Positions 15,634-23,900 of a DNA stretch of 26,597 nt are shown piece by piece. This DNA is from Actinomycetes bacterium (GTDB lineage: Bacteria > Actinomycetota > Actinomycetes > Actinomycetales > Demequinaceae): positions 1-26,597 of the forward strand of contig JAEYOR010000005.1 of the NCBI GenBank assembly GCA_023411615.1, read 5' to 3'. Each line of letters opens with the position of its first letter. The stretch's first letter is position 1. The notes below the pieces were generated by a model. That model was not told the origin of the DNA. It did no database searches and was given only the letters and a program-made list of their open reading frames with translations. A program made the translations under genes and the position numbers.

Positions 15634-15685
15634 GGCCTACGATGTCTCGCAGCAACCGTGCCAGAGCAACCAATGGGGGTAGGCC
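15634..15685 (+). promoter_or_regulatory. 7-bp inverted repeat spanning the GH65-lacI gap
   Basis: GGCCTAC (15634-15640) pairs with GTAGGCC (15679-15685) across 38 nt. The right arm is part of the purine-rich stretch before the regulator's GTG start. It may mask that ribosome-binding region or end GH65 transcription. Confidence 0.3.
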
Positions 15686-15688
15686 AAG

Positions 15689-16696
15689 GTGACTGAGCCG
15701 CAGAGCGCACCACCGAGCATGCGTGAGGTTGCAGCGCTCGCGGGGGTGTCTCACCAGACGGTCTCACGCGTCATCAACGGCCACACGAGTATTCGTCCGG
15801 AGACTCGTGAACGAGTGCGGCGGGTCATCGAAGAAGTGGGCTACCGGCCCAACTCGGCGGCGCGGGCGCTCGCGACTCGGCGCACAAAACGCATTGGGGT
15901 CGTGGTTGATTCCGCGATCAAGTTTGGTCCCAACGCCACGCTTCGCGGAGTCGAGGAGTCGGCGCGGGAGGCGGGCTACTCGGTGAGTTCGGTGACGGTA
16001 GGGGAAGACCGCTCCGTCAGCGCCAACGCGGCGGTTGATCATCTGCTCGCTCAGGGAATTGATGCGGTCTGCGTCATCGCGCCCCGGTCGTCATCGGTCG
16101 ATCTCATTCGGGCCCGTGTGTCGACCCTTCCGGCCATTGCCGTCACGTCGAACCCGGAGACCGAACTGCTCACCGCATCCGTTGATCAGCTCCTTGGAGC
16201 CAAGTTGGCGGTGCAGCACTTGGTGGATCTCGGCCACCGGGACATCGCGCACGTAGCGGGTCCGATGGACTGGCTTGACGCCCAAGGCCGTGCGCGGGGA
16301 TGGCGCGCAGTGCTCGCCGACGCTGGGCTCACCGTCCGGGAACCGCTCGTGGGGGACTGGACGGCCGATTCGGGATACGCCGTTGCACTGTCAGCTGAGT
16401 GGCCCACCGACATCACCGCCGTGTTCTGCGCGAACGATCAAATGGCGCTTGGACTTCTCCATGGGCTTGCAGAGAGGGGACTGCGGGTGCCAGAGGACAT
16501 CAGTGTCGTCGGTTTTGACGATCTCCCGGAAGCGCGCCACTTCTCGCCGCCGCTGACAACGGTGCGTCAGGACTTCCACCGGCTCGGCCAGCGCACCGTG
16601 GATGCGCTCGTCGCGGCCATTGAAGGACGTGATGCCCCACAGCGCACGCTCATTGATCCCGAACTCGTGGTGCGCGACTCCACGGTGCCCGCGTAA
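15689..16696 (+). CDS. LacI-family transcriptional regulator (probable repressor of araBDA)
   Basis: The 335-residue protein has a LacI HTH (11-36, MREVAALAGVSHQTVSRVING), a hinge helix ending PNSAARALATRRT, and a periplasmic-binding-protein-like sugar domain with GFDDLPEARHFSPPLTTVRQD near the end. GTG 15689 is preceded by GGGGGTAGGCC. It lies directly upstream of araBDA, whose promoter carries a LacI-type palindrome. It therefore probably represses that operon until arabinose or a derivative binds (inference). It could also control the upstream GH65 genes, but I found no matching site there. Confidence 0.92.
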   Translation: MTEPQSAPPSMREVAALAGVSHQTVSRVINGHTSIRPETRERVRRVIEEVGYRPNSAARALATRRTKRIGVVVDSAIKFGPNATLRGVEESAREAGYSVSSVTVGEDRSVSANAAVDHLLAQGIDAVCVIAPRSSSVDLIRARVSTLPAIAVTSNPETELLTASVDQLLGAKLAVQHLVDLGHRDIAHVAGPMDWLDAQGRARGWRAVLADAGLTVREPLVGDWTADSGYAVALSAEWPTDITAVFCANDQMALGLLHGLAERGLRVPEDISVVGFDDLPEARHFSPPLTTVRQDFHRLGQRTVDALVAAIEGRDAPQRTLIDPELVVRDSTVPA

Positions 16697-16720
16697 GCCC
16701 GCCCAAAGAGGCGTTTCGCA

Positions 16721-16749
16721 TTGACGCCGGGTGAGAAGCGGGTGAGAAT
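16721..16749 (+). promoter_or_regulatory. Probable araBDA promoter
   Basis: TTGACG (16721-16726) and GAGAAT (16744-16749) are separated by 17 nt. This is the best -35/-10 match in the window. The -10 overlaps the palindromic operator. Confidence 0.6.
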
Positions 16750-16765
16750 GTTAGCGGTAACATTC
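16746..16765. promoter_or_regulatory. LacI-type palindromic operator at the ara promoter
   Basis: GAATGTTA-GCGG-TAACATTC is a 20-bp palindrome with nine of ten symmetric pairs complementary and a central CG. It resembles known LacI-family operators. It covers the -10 end and the expected transcript start, so binding would block initiation. Confidence 0.7.
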
Positions 16766-16787
16766 CGAGTGGGCGCTTAACGCGTCT

Positions 16788-16823
16788 GCGGTGGCACCGT
16801 AGCCACCCGCCTTAGGCCGGGTG
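16788..16823 (+). promoter_or_regulatory. Mutually exclusive hairpins in the araBDA leader
   Basis: GGTGGC (16790-16795) pairs with GCCACC (16802-16807), extended by GC/GC past one bulge. CACCCG (16804-16809) can instead pair with CGGGTG (16818-16823), extended by CC/GG around TTA. The two share 16804-16810. No T tract follows. Confidence 0.4.
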
Positions 16824-16867
16824 ACATGGTTGCCTCACGCAATGGAGCGAATGAGGAAGGCGATCGA

Positions 16868-18550
16868 ATGACCACTCCCCGGAGCGACAGCTACGTTGTC
16901 GGCATTGACTTTGGCACCCTTTCCGGACGGGCAGTGGTGGTACGCGTCGCCGATGGTGCGGAACTGGGATCGGCCGTTCACGAGTACGCGAGCGCTGTGA
17001 TGGACACGACGCTCGTCGCAACGGGTGAGGCTTTGCCGCCCGAGTGGGCACTGCAAGACCCGGACGATTACCGCGAGGTGCTTCGCCGTGCCGTTCCCGA
17101 AGCCGTCAAGGCTGCGGGCATCGACCCCTCGCAGGTGATTGGTGTTGGCACCGACTTCACCGCCTCCACTCCACTGCCAGTCCTCGCGGATGGCACTCCG
17201 ATGTGTGAAGTCGAGGGCTTCCGTTCGCGTCCGCACGCCTATGTCAAGCTGTGGAAGCACCACGCAGGTCAGGCACAGGCGGACCGGATCAACGCGCTTG
17301 CCCGCGAGCGCGGTGAGGCGTGGTTGCCGCGCTACGGCGGCTTCATCTCGTCAGAGTGGGAGTACGCGAAGGCGCTTCAGCTCGTTGAGGAAGACCCGGA
17401 GATCTACGAGCGCATGGACCACTGGGTCGAGGCGGCTGACTGGATCATCTGGCAGCTGTGCGGCGAGTACGTTCGCAATGCATGCACGGCCGGTTACAAG
17501 GGCATTCTGCAGGACGGCGAGTACCCGAGTGAGGACTTTGAGGCCGCTCTCAATCCGGCCTTCAAGGGATTTGCCGCCACCAAGCTCGCCCACCGCATCG
17601 GCCAGCTTGGTGAGCGTGCTGGTGGACTCACCGCGAAGGCTGCCGAGTGGACGGGCCTACCGGAAGGCATCGCCGTGGCCGTTGGCAACGTCGATGCCCA
17701 CGTGACCGCGCCAGCAGCCAAGGCGACCGCACCCGGGCAACTGCTGGCGATCATGGGCACCTCGACCTGTCACGTGATGAACGGCGACCACCTTGCCGAG
17801 GTGCCGGGCATGTGCGGCGTGGTGGATGGTGGCATCATGGCTGGCTACTACGGCTACGAGGCCGGCCAGTCAGGCGTCGGCGACATCTTTGCCTGGTACG
17901 TGAAGAACCAGGTGCCGGGCCGCTATTTCGACGAGGCGCAGAAGGCGGGGCTGAGCGTTCACCAGTACCTCACCAACCTCGCCTTCGAGGAGCCCGTGGG
18001 CGCGCACGGACTTGTCGCCCTCGACTGGCACAACGGCAACCGGTCGGTGCTTGTCGACACGAACCTCTCGGGCGTCATCGTCGGCCAGACCCTCGCCACC
18101 CGCGCCGAGCAGGGCTACCGCGCCCTCCTCGAGTCGACCGCCTTTGGCACCCGCGTCATCGTCGAGACCTTCAACAAGTCGGGTGTCCCTGTCACCGAGT
18201 TTGTCGTCGCGGGCGGACTGTTGAAGAACCCGCAGCTCATGCAGATGTACGCCGATGTGCTGCGCCTTCCGCTCAGCACGATCGCCTCGGAGCAGGGACC
18301 TGCGCTCGGCAGTGCAATCCACGCTGCCGTCGCCGCGGGTGCCTACGAGTCGGTGGCGGAGGCCGGCGAGGCAATGGGCCGGGTGGAGCGCGGCAAGTAC
18401 CAGCCAAACCCCGAGGCGGCCGACGCTTATGACGCGTTGTTTGCCGAGTACCAGGCGTTGCATGACTACTTTGGTCGTGGCGCAAACGACGTGATGAAGC
18501 GCCTCAAGGCGATCAAGCGAGAAGCGGTGGTTGAGCGTGTTCAGTCCTGA
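16868..18550 (+). CDS. araB: L-ribulokinase
   Basis: AraB phosphorylates L-ribulose to L-ribulose-5-phosphate with ATP, the second step of arabinose catabolism. The 560-residue FGGY-family kinase begins with the phosphate-binding GIDFGTLSGR (12-21). It has VGTDFTASTPLPVL, the second-domain motif MGTSTCHVM, and GGLLKNPQLMQMYADVL with EQGPALGSAIHAA near the C-terminus. ATG 16868 follows GAGGAAGG by about 7 nt. An in-frame upstream ATG (16826) lies in the leader and was rejected. It overlaps araD by 14 nt. Confidence 0.96.
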   Translation: MTTPRSDSYVVGIDFGTLSGRAVVVRVADGAELGSAVHEYASAVMDTTLVATGEALPPEWALQDPDDYREVLRRAVPEAVKAAGIDPSQVIGVGTDFTASTPLPVLADGTPMCEVEGFRSRPHAYVKLWKHHAGQAQADRINALARERGEAWLPRYGGFISSEWEYAKALQLVEEDPEIYERMDHWVEAADWIIWQLCGEYVRNACTAGYKGILQDGEYPSEDFEAALNPAFKGFAATKLAHRIGQLGERAGGLTAKAAEWTGLPEGIAVAVGNVDAHVTAPAAKATAPGQLLAIMGTSTCHVMNGDHLAEVPGMCGVVDGGIMAGYYGYEAGQSGVGDIFAWYVKNQVPGRYFDEAQKAGLSVHQYLTNLAFEEPVGAHGLVALDWHNGNRSVLVDTNLSGVIVGQTLATRAEQGYRALLESTAFGTRVIVETFNKSGVPVTEFVVAGGLLKNPQLMQMYADVLRLPLSTIASEQGPALGSAIHAAVAAGAYESVAEAGEAMGRVERGKYQPNPEAADAYDALFAEYQALHDYFGRGANDVMKRLKAIKREAVVERVQS

Positions 18551-19235
18551 GATCGAGGCCGCGATCGCGGCAACCCGCCAGCAGGTGAGTGACCTTCACC
18601 AGGAGCTCGTCAAGTACGACCTCGTCGTGTGGACCGGTGGCAATGTCTCCGGTCGCGTCCCAGGTGCGGACCTCTTTGTCATCAAGCCCTCGGGTGTCAT
18701 GTACGAGGACCTCACGCCCGAGAACATGATCGTGTGCACTCTCGACGGCGAGAAGGTGCCCCGGCTGCCCGGCTCGGAACGAAACCCGTCGTCGGACACC
18801 GCAACCCACGCCTACGTGTACCGCCACATGGCCCATGTAGGTGGCGTCGTCCACACCCACTCGCGTTATGCCGCCGCCTGGGCAGCCCGCGCCGAGCCGA
18901 TTCCGTGTGTGCTCACCGCAATGGCTGATGAGTTCGGTGGCCCGATCCCGATCGGCCCCTTCGCGACCATTGGCGATGAGGCGATTGGCCGGGGCATCGT
19001 CGAGACGCTGACGGGCCACCGCTCCCGCGCGGTCCTCATGCAAAACCACGGCCCCTTCACCATCGGCAAGGACGCAAAGGACGCCGTCAAGGCGGCCGTC
19101 ATGTGTGAAGACGTCGCCTATGCCGTCCACATCGCCCGACAGGGCGGCGAGCTCGTCCCCATCCCGCAAGAGGCGATCGACGCGCTGTTCGACCGCTACC
19201 AGAACGTCTACGGACAGCCTTCGAAGGAGAAGTAA
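18537..19235 (+). CDS. araD: L-ribulose-5-phosphate 4-epimerase
   Basis: AraD interconverts L-ribulose-5-phosphate and D-xylulose-5-phosphate, feeding the pentose phosphate pathway. It belongs to the class II aldolase/epimerase fold. With GTG 18537 the protein is 232 residues and shows GNVSGR (35-40), KPSGV, the zinc ligands His106 and His108 (HTHSRYA), and His171 in QNHGPF. GGTGG lies 6 nt before this GTG. TTG 18531, two codons upstream, is an almost equal alternative. The start lies inside the end of araB, so translation is coupled. Confidence 0.94.
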   Translation: MFSPEIEAAIAATRQQVSDLHQELVKYDLVVWTGGNVSGRVPGADLFVIKPSGVMYEDLTPENMIVCTLDGEKVPRLPGSERNPSSDTATHAYVYRHMAHVGGVVHTHSRYAAAWAARAEPIPCVLTAMADEFGGPIPIGPFATIGDEAIGRGIVETLTGHRSRAVLMQNHGPFTIGKDAKDAVKAAVMCEDVAYAVHIARQGGELVPIPQEAIDALFDRYQNVYGQPSKEK

Positions 19236-19238
19236 GTC

Positions 19239-20762
19239 ATGACCTCACGCAGCGTGCTCCCTGACCTCGACACCCTCGAGGTGTGGTTCGCCACTGGCAG
19301 CCAAGAGCTTTACGGCCCCGAGACTCTCGCCCAGGTGGCGACGCAGTCCCAGGGCGTAGTCGACATCCTCAACTCCTCGGGCGATATCCCCGTCAAGATC
19401 GTGTGGAAGCCCGTCTTGACGAGTTCCGACGCGATCCGGCGCCTCTTCCTTGAGGCAAATGCTGACGACAAGGTGCTCGGCGTTGTCGCCTGGATGCACA
19501 CATTCAGCCCGTCCAAGATGTGGATCGCGGGCCTCAACGTGGTCGCGAAACCGTTGCTCCACCTCCACACCCAGGCGAACATGGAACTGCCGTGGGGCAG
19601 CATCGACTTCGACTTCATGAACCTCAACCAGGCCGCTCACGGTGACCGCGAGCACGCCTACATCGAGTCCCGGATGGGCATCCCGCGCACCACTGTGGTG
19701 GGCCATGTGAGCGATCAGGCCACGCGTGACGGCATCGAGGCATGGACCCGCGCGGCGCTCGGCCGCTGGGCCACGCAGAACATGAAGCTCGCCCGCTTTG
19801 GCGACAACATGCGCTACGTCGCCGTCACCGAGGGTGACAAGACGGAAGCGGAGATCAAGTTGGGTGTCCAGGTCAACACCTGGGGAGTCAACGAGCTTGC
19901 CGACGCGGTGCACGCCGTGCCCGAATCGGCGATCGACGACCTCATCACCGAGTACCTCGATCTGTATGAGGTGGCGGATGTGCTCAAGCCGGGCGCAGAC
20001 CGTCACGACTCGCTGCGCTACGGCGCGCGCATTGAAGCCGGCCTGCGTTCCTTCCTTGAGGCAGGCGGCTTCACTGCGTTCACTACGAGCTTCGAGGACC
20101 TCGGTGAGCTTCGTCAGCTGCCTGGCCTGGGTGTGCAGCGCCTCATGGCCGACGGCTACGGCTTTGGCGCCGAAGGTGACTGGAAGACGGCCGTGCTCGT
20201 GCGCGCCGCCGCCGTCATGGGCGTCGGCCGCTCTGGTGGCGCGAGCCTCATGGAGGACTACACGTATCACCTCGAGCCGGGCAAGGAGCTGATCCTCGGA
20301 GCCCACATGCTCGAGGTGAACCCGGCACTGTCGAGCGGCCCTGTGCGCCTCGAGATCGCACCGCTGGGCATCGGAGGCAAGGAGGACCCGGTGCGTCTGG
20401 TCTTCACGGCCGACGCTGGCCCGGCCGTGGTGGTCGCGATGTCCGATGTGCGCGAGCGCTTCCGTCTGCTTGCCAATGTGGTGGACCGCGTGCCGCTGCC
20501 CGAGCCGATGCCTAAGCTGCCGGTCGGCCACGCCGTATGGAAGCCGCGCCCCGACTTCCGCACCTCGACCACGTGCTGGCTGACGGCAGGCGCCGCACAC
20601 CACACGGTGATGTCGAGTCAGGTGGGCATCGCAGAGTTCCGCGAGTTCGCCCGCATGAGCGAGGTGGAATTGCTCACCATCGACGAGAACACGACGATCG
20701 AGTCCTTTGAACGTGAGGTAAGGGCTAACGCCGCGTACTACCGGCTCAACCAGCCGCTCTAG
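19239..20762 (+). CDS. araA: L-arabinose isomerase
   Basis: AraA converts L-arabinose to L-ribulose, the first step of the pathway, using a divalent metal (usually Mn). The 507-residue protein has the family N-terminus VWFATGSQELYG and metal ligands matching the E. coli set: Glu312 (AEGDWK), Glu339 (MEDYTYH), His356 (GAHMLEV) and His455 (AAHHTV). ATG 19239 follows AAGGAG by about 9 nt and lies 3 nt after the araD stop. It is the last gene of the operon; hairpins follow at once. Confidence 0.97.
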   Translation: MTSRSVLPDLDTLEVWFATGSQELYGPETLAQVATQSQGVVDILNSSGDIPVKIVWKPVLTSSDAIRRLFLEANADDKVLGVVAWMHTFSPSKMWIAGLNVVAKPLLHLHTQANMELPWGSIDFDFMNLNQAAHGDREHAYIESRMGIPRTTVVGHVSDQATRDGIEAWTRAALGRWATQNMKLARFGDNMRYVAVTEGDKTEAEIKLGVQVNTWGVNELADAVHAVPESAIDDLITEYLDLYEVADVLKPGADRHDSLRYGARIEAGLRSFLEAGGFTAFTTSFEDLGELRQLPGLGVQRLMADGYGFGAEGDWKTAVLVRAAAVMGVGRSGGASLMEDYTYHLEPGKELILGAHMLEVNPALSSGPVRLEIAPLGIGGKEDPVRLVFTADAGPAVVVAMSDVRERFRLLANVVDRVPLPEPMPKLPVGHAVWKPRPDFRTSTTCWLTAGAAHHTVMSSQVGIAEFREFARMSEVELLTIDENTTIESFEREVRANAAYYRLNQPL

Positions 20763-20768
20763 TCCGCA

Positions 20769-20800
20769 CTGGGTCTCACGCCCAGACCCCTGTCGGGGTC
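20769..20800 (+). terminator. Hairpin cluster after araA (likely operon terminator)
   Basis: GACCCC (20785-20790) pairs with GGGGTC (20795-20800) around TGTC. An alternative stem CTGGG/CCCAG (20769-20785) and GGGTCT/AGACCC overlap it. There is no T tract. The position directly after the operon supports termination. Confidence 0.5.
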
Positions 20801-20802
20801 CC

Positions 20803-20892
20803 GTTCCGCCGGGTCCCACTGACACGAGACGTCGCCACGTCGCCCCTGGTTCCAGGCGATCGGCAGACGAAGTCAGTGGGAACCGGCGGACC
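20803..20892. repeat. 21-bp imperfect inverted repeat between araA and mfd
   Basis: The left arm 20803-20823 and right arm 20872-20892 pair at 19 of 21 positions, mismatched at 2 and 11. The 48-nt interior holds smaller hairpins (GACGT/ACGTC and CTGG/CCAG within TCGC/GCGA). No coding potential is convincing. The right arm reaches the -35 region of the predicted mfd promoter. It could be a structured RNA, a REP/MITE-like remnant, or a regulatory hairpin. Confidence 0.55.
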
Positions 20893-20909
20893 CGACGGTG
20901 AGGTGTGCT

Positions 20910-20915
20910 TAGGAT
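20910..20915 (+). promoter_or_regulatory. Candidate -10 box (TAGGAT) for mfd
   Basis: TAGGAT would start transcription near 20922, about 40 nt before the chosen mfd GTG. A hairpin CCGGA/TCCGG (20924-20936) would form at the 5' end. No -35 match is visible. Confidence 0.35.
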
Positions 20916-20961
20916 GGACGACGCCGGAAAATCCGGTCCTTTGGCGTGCCTTGGAGGCATT

Positions 20962-23900
20962 GTGACCCGTCCATTCGCACCCCTTCTCGAGGTGTTGCCG
21001 ACATCCCCTGTCACTGACGGTGAGCACGTCGTTGCACCGATTGCCGGTGCGGCCGCCCTCCTCGCAGCGAACTCCTCGGACGCTCCAACGGTGGTCATCA
21101 CCGCGACGGGAAACGACGCCGCCGCCTTTGTTGCGGAGCTCGGTGCATACGTCGACCCCCAGACGATTGCCCTGTTTCCCAGCTGGGAGACGTTGCCGCA
21201 TGAGCGCCTCAGTCCGCGCGCGGACACCGTCGCAACGCGCCTGGCCACCTTGCGCCGCCTCGCACGGCCGGAGGAGGCCGCCGTCGAGGCCGGCCTGCCT
21301 GCGCCGCGCTTTGTGGTGGCATCGCTCCGTGCCGCCCTGCAGCCCCTCGCGCCTGGTCTCGATGGGCTCGAGCCGGTGCGGGTGCTCCCCGATGAGCGCA
21401 TCGATCTCACTGACCTCACGGCGCGCCTCGCTGCCGCCGCCTACACCCGCGTCGACATGGTGGAAAAGCGCGGCGAGTTCGCCGTGCGCGGCGGCATCGT
21501 CGACGTCTTCGCACCCACTGACCCGCACCCGGTACGTATCGAGTTCTTTGGCGATGAAGTGGAGTCGCTGCGGCAGTTCTCCGTTGCGGACCAGCGTTCG
21601 CTCAGCGAGGTGGATCGGCTGTGGGCGCCACCGTGCCGCGAGTTTGTGCTCACCGACGACGTTCGCAAGCGCGCTGCTTCACTCCAGAACACTCTTCCGA
21701 ATGCAGGCGACATGCTCGCACGCATCGCGGCGGGGCAGGCTGTGGAGGGGATGGAAAGCCTCATGCCCGCGCTTGTCGATCGGCTCGTTCCTCTGCCTCG
21801 CCTGCTCCCACCGGGGTCGCTTGTGGTCGCCCTTGAGCCCGAGCGGCTCGCTCGCCGCGCCGAGGATCTCTACCGGACGGCGCAGGAGTTCCTCGCAGCC
21901 GCATGGGTGAGCGCCACCGCGGGTGCCGACGCTCCGCTCGATTTGAACCGCGTGACGGAGGCCTCGCCTGAGCGCGCCTTTGCCCATGGCGGCTTCCTTG
22001 AGATGGACGAGCTTCGCGAGGTTGCGGCCGACGCTGGCTTGGGTTGGGCGACAATCGGGCCATTTGGACCGGCCGAGTCCCGCAACGCCGGGCTGATCGA
22101 CAACGAGTCCTTTGTCGGCCGCGCCCGCGCGGCCCTCACCACCGCCCGTCAACGCCTCGCCGAAGGCTGGCGCGTTGTCATCGCCGCCGCCGGTACCGGT
22201 TCCGCGCAGCGCCTTGCCGAGCAATGCCAAGAAGCGGATGTGCCAGCGCGCGTCACCGAGGTGCTGATGGACAGTGCCCCCGAGGGTGTTGTCGAGATCG
22301 TCCCCGGCGTCGCCGCTCACGGATTCCATGCTCCCGAGGCGCGCCTGCTCGTCCTCACCGAATCAGATCTCACCGGACGCGCTACTACCGTTGCCGGACC
22401 CAAGGTGAAGGTGCCGAGCCGCCGCCGCAACGTCGTCGACCCCCTGCAGCTGCGCCCCGGTGACTTTGTTGTCCACGAAAGCCACGGCGTCGGCCGCTTT
22501 GTTGAGCTGACGACGCGAACGGTGCGCGGAGTCGAACGCGAGTACCTCGTCATCGAATACGCACCGTCAAAGCGCGGAGGGCCGGCGGATCGGCTCAGCG
22601 TGCCGACCGACCAGCTCGACCTTGTGACGAAGTACGTGGGTGGGGAGACGCCCGCTGTCAACAAGATGGGCGGTTCGGACTGGGCGAAGACCAAGGGGCG
22701 CGCCCGCAAGGCGGTCAAGGAGATTGCCGCAGAGCTGATCCGGCTCTACAGCGCGCGGATGGCGTCGAAGGGACGCGAGTTCGGGCCCGACACCCCATGG
22801 CAGCGCGAACTCGAGGAGGCCTTCGCTTTTGTCGAGACGCCCGATCAGTTGAGCACCATTGACGAGGTGAAGGCCGACATGGAGAAGCCGGTCCCCATGG
22901 ACCGTCTCATATGTGGTGACGTGGGTTTTGGCAAGACCGAGATCGCCGTGCGTGCCGCGTTCAAGGCGGTGCAGGACGGCACCCAGGTGGCGGTGCTGTG
23001 TCCCACGACGCTGCTCGTCAAGCAGCATGTCGACACATTCTCGGAGCGTTTTGCCGCGTTCCCGGTGAAGGTGGCGGCGCTCAGCCGTTTCCAAACCGAC
23101 GCTGAAGCACGTGAGGTGGTCGAAGGCCTCGCCAAAGGCGAGATCGACGTGGTGATCGGCACCCACCGGCTCATTACGGGTGCGGTGCGCTTCAAGCAGC
23201 TTGGACTCGTCATCATCGATGAGGAACAGCGCTTTGGAGTTGAGCACAAGGAGACCCTCAAGGCGTTGCGAACCGATGTGGATGTGCTCGCGATGTCCGC
23301 GACGCCCATCCCGCGCACGTTGGAGCTTGCCGTCACCGGCATCCGCGAGATGTCGACGTTGGCGACTCCGCCTGAAGAGCGCCACCCGATCCTCACCTAT
23401 GTGGGCCCGCAAGAAGACGCACAGGTGGCGGCCGCGATTCGCCGCGAGCTGATGCGTGACGGGCAGGTCTTCTACATCCACAACTCGGTGAAGACCATCA
23501 ATCGTGCGGCGCTGCACTTAGGCGAGTTGGTGCCGGAAGCGCGCATCGCGGTTGCGCACGGCCAGATGAGCGAGAAGCAGCTTGAGCAGGTGATTGTCGA
23601 CTATTACGAGGACAGATACGACGTACTGGTGTGTACGACGATCGTCGAGACCGGCCTTGACATCACGAACGCAAACACCTTGATTGTGGAGAAGGCGAAC
23701 ACCTTCGGTCTCAGCCAGCTTCACCAGCTCCGTGGCCGTGTGGGCCGTGGCCGCGAGCGTGCGTACGCCTACTTCCTGTATCCACCGGACCACACCCTCA
23801 CCGAGACAGCGCATGAGCGTCTGCAGACGATCGCCGCCAACACCGACCTTGGTGCCGGTATGGCAGTGGCGATGAAGGACCTTGAGATTCGCGGCGCGGG

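Noticed and set aside
15651..15672. Direct repeat AGCAACC before the LacI-type gene
   Set aside because: Two 7-nt copies only, with no further unit; too short to call a repeat array or binding site.
19245..21419. Very long minus-strand open frame (724 codons) across araA and the start of mfd
   Set aside because: It is antisense to araA and mfd, both of which have complete family motifs. Its translation is His/Arg/Val-rich with no domain, as expected for the mirror frame of a high-GC gene.
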